Shown one piece after another: positions 24,202 to 32,869 of a stretch of 64,000 nucleotides of DNA (the stretch's first letter is position 1; each line of letters begins with the position of its first letter). The notes beneath the pieces are model-generated. The model saw nothing but the letters and a program-made list of their open reading frames with translations. It made no database searches and was not told the origin of the DNA. Position numbers and translations under genes: made by a program. Origin of the DNA: Akkermansiaceae bacterium (GTDB lineage Bacteria > Verrucomicrobiota > Verrucomicrobiia > Verrucomicrobiales > Akkermansiaceae); contig JACKPZ010000012.1 of NCBI GenBank assembly GCA_024233135.1, positions 1-64,000 of the forward strand, written 5' to 3'.

Positions 24202-24238
24202 TTGACTTCGACGGATTCGTGAGACAGTTTTGTCTCAC
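24202..24238 (+). promoter_or_regulatory. Promoter and palindromic operator of the Phd-VapC-like pair
   Basis: A -35-like TTGACT (24202-24207) is followed by a perfect inverted repeat GTGAGACA-GTTT-TGTCTCAC (24219-24238) that would overlap the -10 region and ends one base before the GTG at 24240. This is the expected place for autorepression by a Phd/YefM antitoxin. Confidence 0.6.
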
Positions 24239-24239
24239 A

Positions 24240-24485
24240 GTGAAAACCGCAACGATCCGCGACCTCCGTAACTCGTTCCCCACCGTCGCGCGGTGGATCG
24301 AAGAGGGCGAATGCGTGGAGATCACCCGCTCCGGCAAACCGTTCGCCCGGCTCGCGCCGATCCCTCCGGAAACCGCGACATCCGTCGAAATGCCGGATTT
24401 CCTCAGCCGGATGAAGGAACTGTTCCCGGACGAATCTCCGGCGCCCGGTGAATCGATCGTCGACTACGACCGCGGCGACCGATGA
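24240..24485 (+). CDS. Phd/YefM-family antitoxin
   Basis: An 81-aa protein starting at GTG 24240 (GTG 24219 lies inside the operator palindrome). The N-terminus A-T-I-R-D-L-R-N-S-F-P and V-E-I-T-R-S-G-K-P-F-A-R-L-A-P is the Phd/YefM DNA-binding fold; the acidic C-terminus would wrap the toxin. It overlaps the PIN toxin gene by ATGA. Confidence 0.85.
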   Translation: MKTATIRDLRNSFPTVARWIEEGECVEITRSGKPFARLAPIPPETATSVEMPDFLSRMKELFPDESPAPGESIVDYDRGDR

Positions 24486-24916
24486 TCGCCTACGCGGACA
24501 CCAGTTTTGTCGTTCCGCTTTACCGGGTAGAAACGAACAGCGCCGCTGCGGCGAAAGCCATGAGTCGGCTGAACGCACCGGTCATGCTGTCACCTCTCGG
24601 CGAATTGGAGGTCCACAATGCCTTCCAGCTTTCGGTCTTCCGAGGTGAAATCGATGCCACCGCCGCCGCCCGAAAGATCCAGCTTTTCGCAGAGGATCTT
24701 GCAAATGGTGTATTCCAGATCCACCCGGTTCCCGCCGGCACCCTCTATCCGCTGGCTATCAAACTCGCGGCCCGCCACAGCGCCACTCTCGGCACCCGCA
24801 GCCTCGATCTCCTCCATGTCGCCGCGGCGATGATTCTGAAAGCGGACCTGTTTCTCAGCTTCGATGAGCGGCAGAAGAAAGCGGCGAAGGCGGAGGGGGT
24901 GAAGGTGTCGTCGTGA
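24482..24916 (+). CDS. PIN-domain toxin (VapC type)
   Basis: A 144-aa PIN ribonuclease: Y-A-D-T-S-F near the start, S-P-L-G-E-L-E-V with the second acidic residue, and R-S-L-D-L-L-H-V-A-A-A and F-L-S-F-D-E-R-Q near the end, giving the usual four acidic metal ligands. Toxins of this type cut tRNA or rRNA. It is coupled to the Phd-like antitoxin. Confidence 0.87.
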   Translation: MIAYADTSFVVPLYRVETNSAAAAKAMSRLNAPVMLSPLGELEVHNAFQLSVFRGEIDATAAARKIQLFAEDLANGVFQIHPVPAGTLYPLAIKLAARHSATLGTRSLDLLHVAAAMILKADLFLSFDERQKKAAKAEGVKVSS

Positions 24917-24933
24917 CAGAAGCAATTCTACGT

Positions 24934-24965
24934 TTGCCAATTCCACGCTTTGTGTAATTATACAC
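24934..24965 (+). promoter_or_regulatory. hicAB promoter with palindrome, probably leaderless
   Basis: TTGCCA (24934-24939), 17 bases, then ATTATA (24957-24962) form a sigma-70-like promoter. The -10 lies in an inverted repeat GTGTA-ATTA-TACAC (24952-24965), a likely operator. Transcription would start close to position 24969, which is the A of the hicA ATG, so the transcript may have no leader. Confidence 0.55.
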
Positions 24966-24968
24966 ACG

Positions 24969-25157
24969 ATGAGCAGCCGCGAAATCATCAAGCTGCTGAA
25001 AGCGGATGGTTGGCAGGAAACCCGGACCAAGGGCAGCCACCACCAATTCAAGCATCCGATGAAACCCGGCGTCGTCACCGTGCCGCACCCGAAGAAGGAC
25101 CTCCCGCTCGGGACAGCCCGGGCCATTCTCAAATCCGCAGGAATCGACAAGCCATGA
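24969..25157 (+). CDS. hicA: HicA-family mRNA interferase toxin
   Basis: A 62-aa double-stranded-RNA-binding-fold toxin: S-S-R-E-I-I-K-L-L-K-A-D-G-W, the catalytic histidine region K-G-S-H-H-Q-F-K-H-P, V-T-V-P-H-P-K-K-D-L-P and G-T-A-R-A-I-L-K-S-A-G. Length is normal. Toxin-first order and an ATGA overlap with hicB are usual for HicAB. Confidence 0.93.
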   Translation: MSSREIIKLLKADGWQETRTKGSHHQFKHPMKPGVVTVPHPKKDLPLGTARAILKSAGIDKP

Positions 25158-25543
25158 ACTACGCCATCGCCATCGAACACGAACCGGGCAAAGCCTACGG
25201 TGTGGAAGTTCCGGACCTCCCCGGCTGCTTCAGCGCGGGGCACACACTGGACGAAGCCATTTCCAACGCCGCGGAAGCCATCGCCTTCCACATCGAAGGG
25301 CTGCTGGACGACGGTGGAATAATCCCCTCGCCCCAAGGTGTGGAAATCCATTCGGCGAATCCCGATTACGCCGGCCGGTTCTGGGCGCTCGTTTCCGTGG
25401 ACCTCGCGACCCTCTCCGGAAAATCCAAACGCCTGAACATCTCGCTGCCCGAACGGGTCCTACGCCGCATCGACTCCGCCGCGGCGAAGAACGGCGAAAC
25501 CCGCTCGGGGTTCATCGCCCGCATCGCGTTGGAAAGTGCGTAG
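25154..25543 (+). CDS. hicB: HicB-family antitoxin
   Basis: A 129-aa antitoxin: partial RNase-H-like N-terminal domain (Y-A-I-A-I-E-H-E-P-G, V-E-V-P-D-L-P-G-C-F-S-A-G, A-I-S-N-A-A-E-A-I) and a C-terminal ribbon-helix-helix (R-L-N-I-S-L-P-E-R-V-L-R-R-I-D, then G-E-T-R-S-G-F-I). The latter would bind the palindrome upstream of hicA. Confidence 0.92.
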   Translation: MNYAIAIEHEPGKAYGVEVPDLPGCFSAGHTLDEAISNAAEAIAFHIEGLLDDGGIIPSPQGVEIHSANPDYAGRFWALVSVDLATLSGKSKRLNISLPERVLRRIDSAAAKNGETRSGFIARIALESA

Positions 25544-25565
25544 GAAGCTTCACCTAGTGCCCCTT

Positions 25566-26477
25566 TTACAATTGATTCAAACTGCTTGGTGGGGAAGACG
25601 ACCTGTATCTTCCTGATTGCTTCATCGCTTCGACCACTCCGTAAAAGTTCGGAAACAAAGTCGCACGTGTGACCCCCTCGATTTCGAGTTCTCTCAAAAG
25701 TTGCGGGGCGAGTGATCGTGGCAGAGTAACGCGTTGAAAAGTCTCTGGAGTGGACTCTGCCTTCATGTCCAGAAGCCACTGACGAACTATTTCATTGAAT
25801 GGCCGGCGATCAATCGAACCTGAGCTATCAAGATCAGCATGAGCAATCGTGAACACGCCCTCTTGAGCGCCGAGATTGGAATTGGTGGCACCAGGGGCGG
25901 TAACCAGTTCGTACGGCAAACGCATTTTTCCAAGCCTTTGAGCGAAATGCGACAGATCATGATGAAGCAAACTAAACGCCCAAACACAAAGTCTCTCCTC
26001 TTGCCCGTGTTGTGCTGCGAAATGTGCCGCCTTTAGGGGATTTCGTGACCAATCGAGCAACCGAGTTGGCACACCATGGTGCTGAGCTAGTGCCATCAAC
26101 GATAGAAGTTGCTCGGAGGGCCAAGTCGCGCTCTCGTCGTCATTCTCTAGCAATCTTCGCAAAGCCTGAGAATCCTCGGGCAATTGGAGTGAGATCCGAT
26201 CAGCCCGCAGGAAGAAATCCTTCAACATGGTTCTCTCTGCCCAAATCTGATCGCCGTTGAGTTCGGCATCCCACCCAGCAATCTCTTGGAATTCTCCTTT
26301 CGGGCGCAATGCCGATGGTATCAATTGATAGCTCTCCTCATTGTGGCCTCGATAAATCCAAGCATCCGGAAGCCCATTGGAAAGCGGCCCTTCTCGCCGA
26401 TTCAAACATCGCAAGAATTCGGCAACGGAGTCGCAATGTGTGGTTCTCAGAAACCCATCAGTGCTCGATTCATTCAT
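25566..26477 (-). CDS. FRG-domain protein
   Basis: A 303-aa protein with the FRG domain: A-W-I-Y-R-G-H-N-E-E-S-Y-Q-L-I-P-S-A-L-R (about 39-58) and, further on, A-L-A-Q-H-H-G-V-P-T-R-L-L-D-W-S-R-N-P (about 130-148). FRG proteins are scattered in bacteria and phages, often in variable islands, with no established activity. Its AT-richer sequence and placement after three toxin-type genes suggest horizontal acquisition (inference). Confidence 0.85.
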   Translation of the reverse strand: MNESSTDGFLRTTHCDSVAEFLRCLNRREGPLSNGLPDAWIYRGHNEESYQLIPSALRPKGEFQEIAGWDAELNGDQIWAERTMLKDFFLRADRISLQLPEDSQALRRLLENDDESATWPSEQLLSLMALAQHHGVPTRLLDWSRNPLKAAHFAAQHGQEERLCVWAFSLLHHDLSHFAQRLGKMRLPYELVTAPGATNSNLGAQEGVFTIAHADLDSSGSIDRRPFNEIVRQWLLDMKAESTPETFQRVTLPRSLAPQLLRELEIEGVTRATLFPNFYGVVEAMKQSGRYRSSSPPSSLNQL

Positions 26478-26541
26478 AACAATGTTGCGGATTGCTTCGA
26501 GACGGGACCATTGCTCCCTGAATCACATCTGGATGAGGCGG

Positions 26542-27939
26542 TCACCCCTTCACCTGCCCATCCCCCCTGACGCGGTACTGATAGCTCGTGAGCTCGCGCA
26601 GGCCCATCGGTCCGCGGGCGTGGAGTTTGTCGGTGGAGATGCCGATCTCGGCGCCGAAGCCGAATTCGCCGCCGTCGGCGAAGCGGTTGGAGACGTTGTG
26701 GAAGACGCAGGCGGAATCGACGGAGCGGAGGAAACGTTCTGCGGCTTCGGTGTCGGAGGTGACGATGGTGTCGGTGTGGTGCGAGCCGTAGTGATTGATA
26801 TGGGAAACGGCTTCGTCGAGCGAGCCGACGATTTTGATCGAGAGGATCAGGTCGAGGTATTCGGTGGACCAATCGGCCTCGGTGGCGGGGACGACCTGCG
26901 GGCAGGGACCGACCTCCGGGCGGTCCGTGGGAATGGGACTTGAATGCCCGGCCTTGGGTTGGGCGTCAGGTGTGTCATCGGCGGGTTCATTCTCACAGCA
27001 TCCGCCGGACGGCTGCGGAGAGCCGTCCCTGCCAGCCTGCGGGCTGCCCGCGAGGATGGCCAACGTTTCCGGGCAGCCGCGGAGTTCGACATTTTTCGCG
27101 CGCAGCGCGGCGGCGGCTTTGGGGAGGAACTCCGCGGCGATGTCGCGGTGGACGAGCAGCGTTTCGAGCGCGTTGCAGACGCCGCATTTCTGGGTCTTGG
27201 CGTCGACGGCGAGCGAGGCGCCCATTTCCTGGTCGGCGGCCTTGTCGATGAACATGTGGCAGATGCCGTCGTAGTGTTTGATGACGGGCATGCGGGCGAG
27301 TGAGACGACCGTTTCGATGAGTCCCTTGCCGCCGCGGGGGATGATGAGGTCGAGCCATTGGTCCATGCCGGCCATCACCGCGACGCTCTCGCGGTCGGTG
27401 AAGGGGATGAGCTGGATGGCATGATCGGGCGCGCCGGCCTCGCCGAGGGCCTTGGCGATGGCGACGTTGGAATGGATCGCCTCGCTGCCGCCGCGCAGGA
27501 TGGTGGCGTTGCCGGTTTTGAAACAAAGGGCGGCGGCGTCGGCGGTGACGTTCGGGCGGCTCTCGTAGATGATGCCGATGGTGCCGATTGGAACTCGGAC
27601 CTGCTCGATGGCGATGCCGTTGGGGCGCGTCCACGTTTCCATCATCTGGCCGACGGGGTCGGGCAGGGTGGCGACCTGGTCGATGCCGGCGGCCATCGCT
27701 TCGATGCGCGCGTCGTCAAGACGAAGACGGTCGAGCATGGCGGAGGAAAGGCCCTTTTGTGTGCCGGCTTCGAGGTCCTTGGCATTGGCGGCGAGGAGTT
27801 CCGGCGCCGCCTCGCGGAGGGACGCGGCCATGGCGCGGAGGATCGCGTTTTTCTCGTCGGATGAGAGCTGGGCGAGTTGGTAGGCTGTCTGGCGGGCCTG
27901 CCGGCCCATCTGGTGGATGGTTTCCTGGATGTCGGACAT
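26542..27939 (-). CDS. proA: Glutamate-5-semialdehyde dehydrogenase with in-frame insert
   Basis: A 465-aa ProA (gamma-glutamyl phosphate reductase), second step of proline synthesis. Family motifs are intact: E-S-R-P-N-V-T-A-D-A (126-135), G-G-S-E-A near 150, I-P-R-G-G-K-G-L-I near 200 and the catalytic cysteine region K-C-G-V-C-N-A-L-E-T-L with C255. Normal ProA is about 415-420 residues. Here about 50 extra residues, rich in G, P, S and C, sit between L-A-I-L and V-P-A-T-E (about 297-347). proB is located separately at 41188-41970. Confidence 0.93.
   Translation of the reverse strand: MSDIQETIHQMGRQARQTAYQLAQLSSDEKNAILRAMAASLREAAPELLAANAKDLEAGTQKGLSSAMLDRLRLDDARIEAMAAGIDQVATLPDPVGQMMETWTRPNGIAIEQVRVPIGTIGIIYESRPNVTADAAALCFKTGNATILRGGSEAIHSNVAIAKALGEAGAPDHAIQLIPFTDRESVAVMAGMDQWLDLIIPRGGKGLIETVVSLARMPVIKHYDGICHMFIDKAADQEMGASLAVDAKTQKCGVCNALETLLVHRDIAAEFLPKAAAALRAKNVELRGCPETLAILAGSPQAGRDGSPQPSGGCCENEPADDTPDAQPKAGHSSPIPTDRPEVGPCPQVVPATEADWSTEYLDLILSIKIVGSLDEAVSHINHYGSHHTDTIVTSDTEAAERFLRSVDSACVFHNVSNRFADGGEFGFGAEIGISTDKLHARGPMGLRELTSYQYRVRGDGQVKG
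26899..27051 (-). repeat. Repeat-like insertion inside proA
   Basis: This 150-base segment interrupts the ProA coding frame without breaking it. It contains a hairpin with perfect arms GGACGGCT and AGCCGTCC separated by six bases (minus strand) and is flanked by conserved ProA sequence. It looks like an inserted dispersed palindromic element translated as part of the protein; other copies are not visible in this window. Confidence 0.55.
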
Positions 27940-28106
27940 GGGTGGGCGGTGACCGGTTCCGGTCCGGCGGGAAAATGGCGGTGGTGCGGGGATGGCTCAA
28001 GGAGCAAGTGCGGATGCGGGCCATGGCTGTCCCATGCAATTCGCCCGTCATGGGGAATCGACTTGCCCCCTTCCGGGTGCGGGAACATCATGCAAGTCCA
28101 GTCCTG

Positions 28107-29411
28107 ATGGTCATGAACGAGGAACACGAAATTACGGCGCCCATCGGAGAGGACGAGCCGCTGCGCAGCATGCGGGTGCTGGTGATCGAGGACAACGAGG
28201 ATGACATCATCCTGACCCGCAACGGGCTGCGGAGGTCGCAGAGATGCGAGTTTGACGTGGAGTGGACGCAGACGCTCGCCGAGGGGATCGAATGCCTCCG
28301 GGGCGGGGGATTCGACGTGGTGTTGCTCGATCTCGCGCTGCCGGATTGCCGCGGGATGGAATCGTTCGAGCGGCTCAGCGAGTCATTCCGGCACCTGCCG
28401 ATCGTGGTGCTGAGCGGAAACGAGGACGAGGAGATCGCGCTGCAGAGCGTGCGACTCGGTGCGCAGGACTACATCATCAAGGGTCATCTGGACCCGGAAA
28501 CCCTCGGCCGGGCCGTGATTTATGCCTACGAACGAAAGCGCGCGCTCGTCCGGATGACCGCACTGAGCGAGGAGCTTTCCCAGCGGAATTCGATGCTGCG
28601 CGAGGAACTCGAGCTCGCCCATGAGATCCAGCGCGCGCTGCTTCCTGGCGGGCAGGTGAAACCGCCGGGCTGCGAGATCGACGACGGCGTGCCGTGGACG
28701 CTTTCGCAACGCTATCTGCCGACGGACACGCTGGCGGGCGACTTTTTCAAGATCTACCCGCTCAGCAAGGGGCGGATCGGCATCCTGATCTGCGACGTGA
28801 TGGGCCATGGCGTGCGTTCGGCGTTGATCGCGGCGCTGCTCAGCGGGTTGATCGAGGAGTATGAGTTCGAGCAGGAGTCGCCGTCATGGATGCTGACGCG
28901 GTTGAACACGGGCTTGCAGCGCGTGCTCGGCCGCTGCCGCCGGGCGGACATGTTCGCGACCGCGTGTTACATCGTGGCCGATCCGCAGGGGGGGCGGATG
29001 GCCGTTTGCAGCGCCGGGCATCCGGCGCCGTTCCTGATGCGCGCGGCGAGTGGCGAGATCGTGCGGGTGGACGAGTGCCGCGGCCCGGCGCTGGGCCTCT
29101 TCGACGACGCGTTTTTCCCCGAGTGCTCGCTGCCGATCTCGGAGGACGATTTCCTGCTGCTTTTCACCGACGGGCTTTCCGAGGTCGAGGTCGGTGAGGG
29201 AGAGTTTTTCGAGAGCCGCATCGCCGACACGCTGTTGCGGAACCGGGGCAGCGACGGGGAGACGATCCTCGACAGCCTCGTCAACGACGCGCTTCGCCAC
29301 TGTGACGACGGGCGTTTCGCTGATGACGTCTGCCTCGTGGGCCTGAGAATCGAGGAAGTCGGCGCCGGCATGCCGGTGCCTGTGAGCGCGGGTGCCGGTG
29401 CCGGGTCATGA
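28107..29411 (+). CDS. Response regulator with PP2C (SpoIIE/RsbU) phosphatase output
   Basis: A 434-aa protein. Residues 23-140 are a receiver domain with acidic pocket E28/D29, phospho-acceptor D75 (V-V-L-L-D-L-A-L-P-D) and a K in I-I-K-G. A coiled-coil (about 150-178) leads into a PPM/SpoIIE-type phosphatase (about 185-430) with D-T-L-A-G-D-F-F, I-C-D-V-M-G-H-G-V and F-T-D-G-L-S-E. Such proteins usually dephosphorylate an anti-sigma antagonist. An ATG at 28113 is an alternative start. It overlaps the histidine kinase gene by ATGA. Confidence 0.9.
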   Translation: MVMNEEHEITAPIGEDEPLRSMRVLVIEDNEDDIILTRNGLRRSQRCEFDVEWTQTLAEGIECLRGGGFDVVLLDLALPDCRGMESFERLSESFRHLPIVVLSGNEDEEIALQSVRLGAQDYIIKGHLDPETLGRAVIYAYERKRALVRMTALSEELSQRNSMLREELELAHEIQRALLPGGQVKPPGCEIDDGVPWTLSQRYLPTDTLAGDFFKIYPLSKGRIGILICDVMGHGVRSALIAALLSGLIEEYEFEQESPSWMLTRLNTGLQRVLGRCRRADMFATACYIVADPQGGRMAVCSAGHPAPFLMRAASGEIVRVDECRGPALGLFDDAFFPECSLPISEDDFLLLFTDGLSEVEVGEGEFFESRIADTLLRNRGSDGETILDSLVNDALRHCDDGRFADDVCLVGLRIEEVGAGMPVPVSAGAGAGS

Positions 29412-32400
29412 AGCGGAGCGGCGAGGAGGGCGGGGGACGCGTGGCGGACGGTTTGTTTTTCGAGGCGAACCCGAACCCGATGTTCATCTTCGCCGAGGAC
29501 GGACTGGCGATCCTCGCGGTCAACCGGGCGATGGTCGATCAATACGGCTGGAGCCGCGACGAGCTGCTGCAAATGAAAGCCACCGACCTGCGGCCTCCGG
29601 AGGAAACACCGCGGTTGCTGGCGGTGCTGGAGCAACAGCGGGGCTCGCGGGCGAGCTCGGCGGGCGATTGGCGGCACTGGCGCAAGGACGGCTCGCGCAT
29701 CGATGTGGAGGTGACGATCAGTTGCCTCGAATACGACGGTCAGGAGGCGCGCCTGGTGATGGCGGCCGACATCACCCGCCGCAAGCGGGCGGAGGATGCG
29801 CTCCGGCAAAGCGAGGAGCAACTTCGGCTCTTCATCCGCTATGCGCCGGCGGCGATCGCGATGTTCGACCGCGAGATGCGCTATCTCGCGGTGAGCCGCC
29901 GCTGGCTGGAGGACTACGGGATCGGGGAGGACATCGTCGGACGCGACCACTACGACCTGTTTCCCGGGATTCCTCCGCACTGGAAGGAAATGCACGAGCG
30001 CGCGATGGAGGGCGAGTCGCTGCATTCCGATGGCGAGCGGTTCGTGCGGGACGACGGCCGCCAGCTGTGGCTGAAGTGGGAGCTGTTGCCGTGGCGCGAT
30101 GCCGACGGGAGAATCGGCGGCATCCTTGTGGCCACCGAGGACATCACCTCGCGCAGGGAGGCGGAGGAGGCGCTTCGCGAAAGCGAGCGGCGCTTCCGCG
30201 GGACCTTTGAAAACGCCGCCGTCGGCATTGCCCACGTCGCGCCGGACGGCACCTGGCTGCGGGTGAACCACAAGCTTTGCGAGATCGTCGGCTACAGCCG
30301 CGGGGAGTTGCTGGCGCGCTCGTTCGGCGACATCACGCATCCCGACGACCTGCAGACGGACTGGGAGAACGCCCGGCGCACGCTGGATGGAGAGATCGAC
30401 AGCTACTCCTCGGAGAAACGTTACATTCACAAGGACGGCTCCATCCGCTGGATCTCGCTCAACGTCTCGCTCGTCCGAGACGCCGCCGGCGAGCCCGACT
30501 ATTTCATCTCCGTCATGCGTGACATCGGCGCCCGCAAGCGGGCGGAAAGGAAACTCGCCGATCGCGAACGGCGCTACCGGGCGATGACCGAGAAAGCGGC
30601 GGAGGATGTCATCCTGCTCGATGCCGACGGCACCATCGTTTTTGAAAGTCCGAACGAGACCTCGCTGCTCGGCTACGGTGCCGGCGAACAGACCGGAGCC
30701 AATGGGTTCTCATTGATCCATTTGGACGACCTCGCGAGGACCCGGGAACAATTCGCCCGCCTCGCCCGGTTTCCCGGGGCCGCGGAACAGGGCGAGATCC
30801 GCATGATCCGCAAGGACGGCAGCATCAACTGGGTCCACTACTACGCCACCAATCTGCTCGACGACCCGGCCGTCGGCGGCATCGTGCTCAACCTCCACAA
30901 CATCACCGAACGCAGGCGCGCGGAGGATGCCCTGCGCGAGAGCGAGCGGCGTCTCGCCGCGGTGGTGGAGCATCTGTCCGAAGGTCTCGTGCTCGGCGAC
31001 GCGAAGGGCAATCTGACACATTGGAATCCCGCGGCGCTCGCCATGTTCGGATATGCCAGTGAGGAGGAATGCCTGCGCAAGAGCTCCGAGTTTGCCGACA
31101 CCTTCGAAGTCCGCGGCCTCCATCACGATGGGATGCTGCCGCCCGTGGAGTGGCCGCTGGCCCGCATTCTCCGCGGCGAGGAACTCAAGGACCTCGAACT
31201 CCGGATCCGCCGCAAGGACCAGGGCTGGGAGCGCCACATTTCGTATTCCGGAACGCTGGTCCATCAGGCTGGGGGGGCCGATTTTGCATTCGTTTCCACG
31301 ACTGACATCACCGAACGGGCGCAGGCCGAAGCCGCCCTGCGGGAAAGTGAGGAACGTTTTCGTACCTTGGTCTCCGTGATCACCGACATTCCGTGGACCA
31401 CGGATCCAGACGGACGGTTCGCGGCTCCACAGGATGCCTGGTCTGATTATACCGGGCAGAACTGGGAGCAGCTTCGCGGATTCGGCTGGATCCACGCCAT
31501 CCACCCGGACGACCGCGACCGGATCGGACAAACATGGTCTCACGCACGCCAATCGAAGGGCTTGTATGAAGCCGAAGGGCGCATCTGGCACGCGCCCACC
31601 AGGGAATACCGGCATTTCGTCGCCCGCGCGGTGCCCATCCTCGATGAGGCGGGCGAGGTCCTCGAATGGGTGGGCACCTGCACCGACGTGCACGAGCGGA
31701 AACTCGCCGAATCGCGCATCCGCGAGCGCGAGGCGATGCTCAGCATCCTCACCGACCACGCGGACGTGGGCATGGTCATGGTCACGCGCGAGCACCGTTA
31801 TGCCTTCGCAAACTCCGCCTACCGGAGAATCCACGGCATGACCGACCGCGATCTCGTCGGCCGCCGTGTCCGCGATGTCCAGCCGGCGATTTACGAAACG
31901 CAGATCAAGCCGCGGCTCGACAGGGCCTTCAGTGGCGAGCGCGTCACGGACGAGGTGCACGTGCCCGCCCGTGACGACGGCCGGCCGGAGAAGTGGTTTT
32001 CCGTCACCGTCGATCCACCGGTCGACACGCTCCATGGTCCCTGCGCCATCGTCGTGGTCGTCGACATCACCATCCGCAAGCAGGCCGAGGATCAGATCCG
32101 CCGCCTCAACGAGGAGCTGGAACAACGCGTCTACGAGCGCACCGCGGAGCTGGCCGCCGCGAACCGCGAACTCGAGTCGTTCTCGTATTCCGTGTCCCAC
32201 GATCTGCGTGCCCCGCTGCGGGCGATGGATGGTTTCAGCCAGATCCTCCTGCTCGATCACTCGGCCGCGATGGCCGGGGAAGGCCAGGACTACCTCCGCC
32301 GCATCCGCGCCGCGTCGCAGCGCATGGGCCAGCTCATCGATGCCCTGCTGCGCCTCGCGCGCGTAACGCGTGGAGAGATCCATTTCGAAAACGTCGATCT

Positions 32401-32860
32401 GAGCGCCGCCGCGGAGTCGATCGCCCGCGAGTTGCAGTCGTCGGACCCGGACCGCGATGTGGATTGGATCATCGAGCCCGGGCTCGAAGCGCGCGGCGAC
32501 CCGCGGCTCCTGCACCTGCTGTTGGAAAACCTTCTGGGCAACGCATGGAAATACACATCGAAAAACGAACGCGCCCGTATCGAGTTCGGCGGCGGGGAAG
32601 AGGACGGTGTGCGGACCTGGTTCGTCCGCGACGACGGGGCGGGATTCGACCGCGAGCATGCCGGCCGTTTGTTTGACCCGTTCCAGCGGCTGCACCGCAG
32701 CGAGGAATTCACCGGCATCGGCATCGGCCTCGCCACCGTGCAGCGCATCGTCGCCCGCCACGGCGGGGAAATCGCGGCCGAGGGCGCGCCCGGGCAGGGG
32801 GCGACGTTCCGTTTCACGCTCTCGCCGCGGCACGTTTCGGACGCGGCGTCGCTGATCTGA
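29408..32860 (+). CDS. Multi-PAS sensor histidine kinase
   Basis: A 1150-aa kinase with seven predicted PAS units in a row (starting near residues 17, 137, 257, 380, 507, 645 and 775), each followed by the usual PAC-type ending such as D-I-T-R-R-K-R-A-E. A coiled-coil leads to a HisKA domain with H931 in S-V-S-H-D-L-R-A-P-L and an HATPase with E-N-L-L-G-N-A-W-K-Y, D-D-G-A-G-F-D and G-I-G-L-A. No transmembrane helix is seen, so it is probably a cytoplasmic multi-input sensor. The coupled upstream receiver-phosphatase is its likely partner. Confidence 0.92.
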   Translation: MKRSGEEGGGRVADGLFFEANPNPMFIFAEDGLAILAVNRAMVDQYGWSRDELLQMKATDLRPPEETPRLLAVLEQQRGSRASSAGDWRHWRKDGSRIDVEVTISCLEYDGQEARLVMAADITRRKRAEDALRQSEEQLRLFIRYAPAAIAMFDREMRYLAVSRRWLEDYGIGEDIVGRDHYDLFPGIPPHWKEMHERAMEGESLHSDGERFVRDDGRQLWLKWELLPWRDADGRIGGILVATEDITSRREAEEALRESERRFRGTFENAAVGIAHVAPDGTWLRVNHKLCEIVGYSRGELLARSFGDITHPDDLQTDWENARRTLDGEIDSYSSEKRYIHKDGSIRWISLNVSLVRDAAGEPDYFISVMRDIGARKRAERKLADRERRYRAMTEKAAEDVILLDADGTIVFESPNETSLLGYGAGEQTGANGFSLIHLDDLARTREQFARLARFPGAAEQGEIRMIRKDGSINWVHYYATNLLDDPAVGGIVLNLHNITERRRAEDALRESERRLAAVVEHLSEGLVLGDAKGNLTHWNPAALAMFGYASEEECLRKSSEFADTFEVRGLHHDGMLPPVEWPLARILRGEELKDLELRIRRKDQGWERHISYSGTLVHQAGGADFAFVSTTDITERAQAEAALRESEERFRTLVSVITDIPWTTDPDGRFAAPQDAWSDYTGQNWEQLRGFGWIHAIHPDDRDRIGQTWSHARQSKGLYEAEGRIWHAPTREYRHFVARAVPILDEAGEVLEWVGTCTDVHERKLAESRIREREAMLSILTDHADVGMVMVTREHRYAFANSAYRRIHGMTDRDLVGRRVRDVQPAIYETQIKPRLDRAFSGERVTDEVHVPARDDGRPEKWFSVTVDPPVDTLHGPCAIVVVVDITIRKQAEDQIRRLNEELEQRVYERTAELAAANRELESFSYSVSHDLRAPLRAMDGFSQILLLDHSAAMAGEGQDYLRRIRAASQRMGQLIDALLRLARVTRGEIHFENVDLSAAAESIARELQSSDPDRDVDWIIEPGLEARGDPRLLHLLLENLLGNAWKYTSKNERARIEFGGGEEDGVRTWFVRDDGAGFDREHAGRLFDPFQRLHRSEEFTGIGIGLATVQRIVARHGGEIAAEGAPGQGATFRFTLSPRHVSDAASLI

Positions 32861-32869
32861 CGGAACGTC

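Noticed and set aside
28967..30430. Minus-strand 487-codon frame over the phosphatase/kinase junction
   Set aside because: Antisense shadow of two well-recognised genes.
30710..32833. Minus-strand 707-codon frame under the histidine kinase
   Set aside because: Antisense shadow of the PAS/HisKA/HATPase protein whose motifs are unambiguous.
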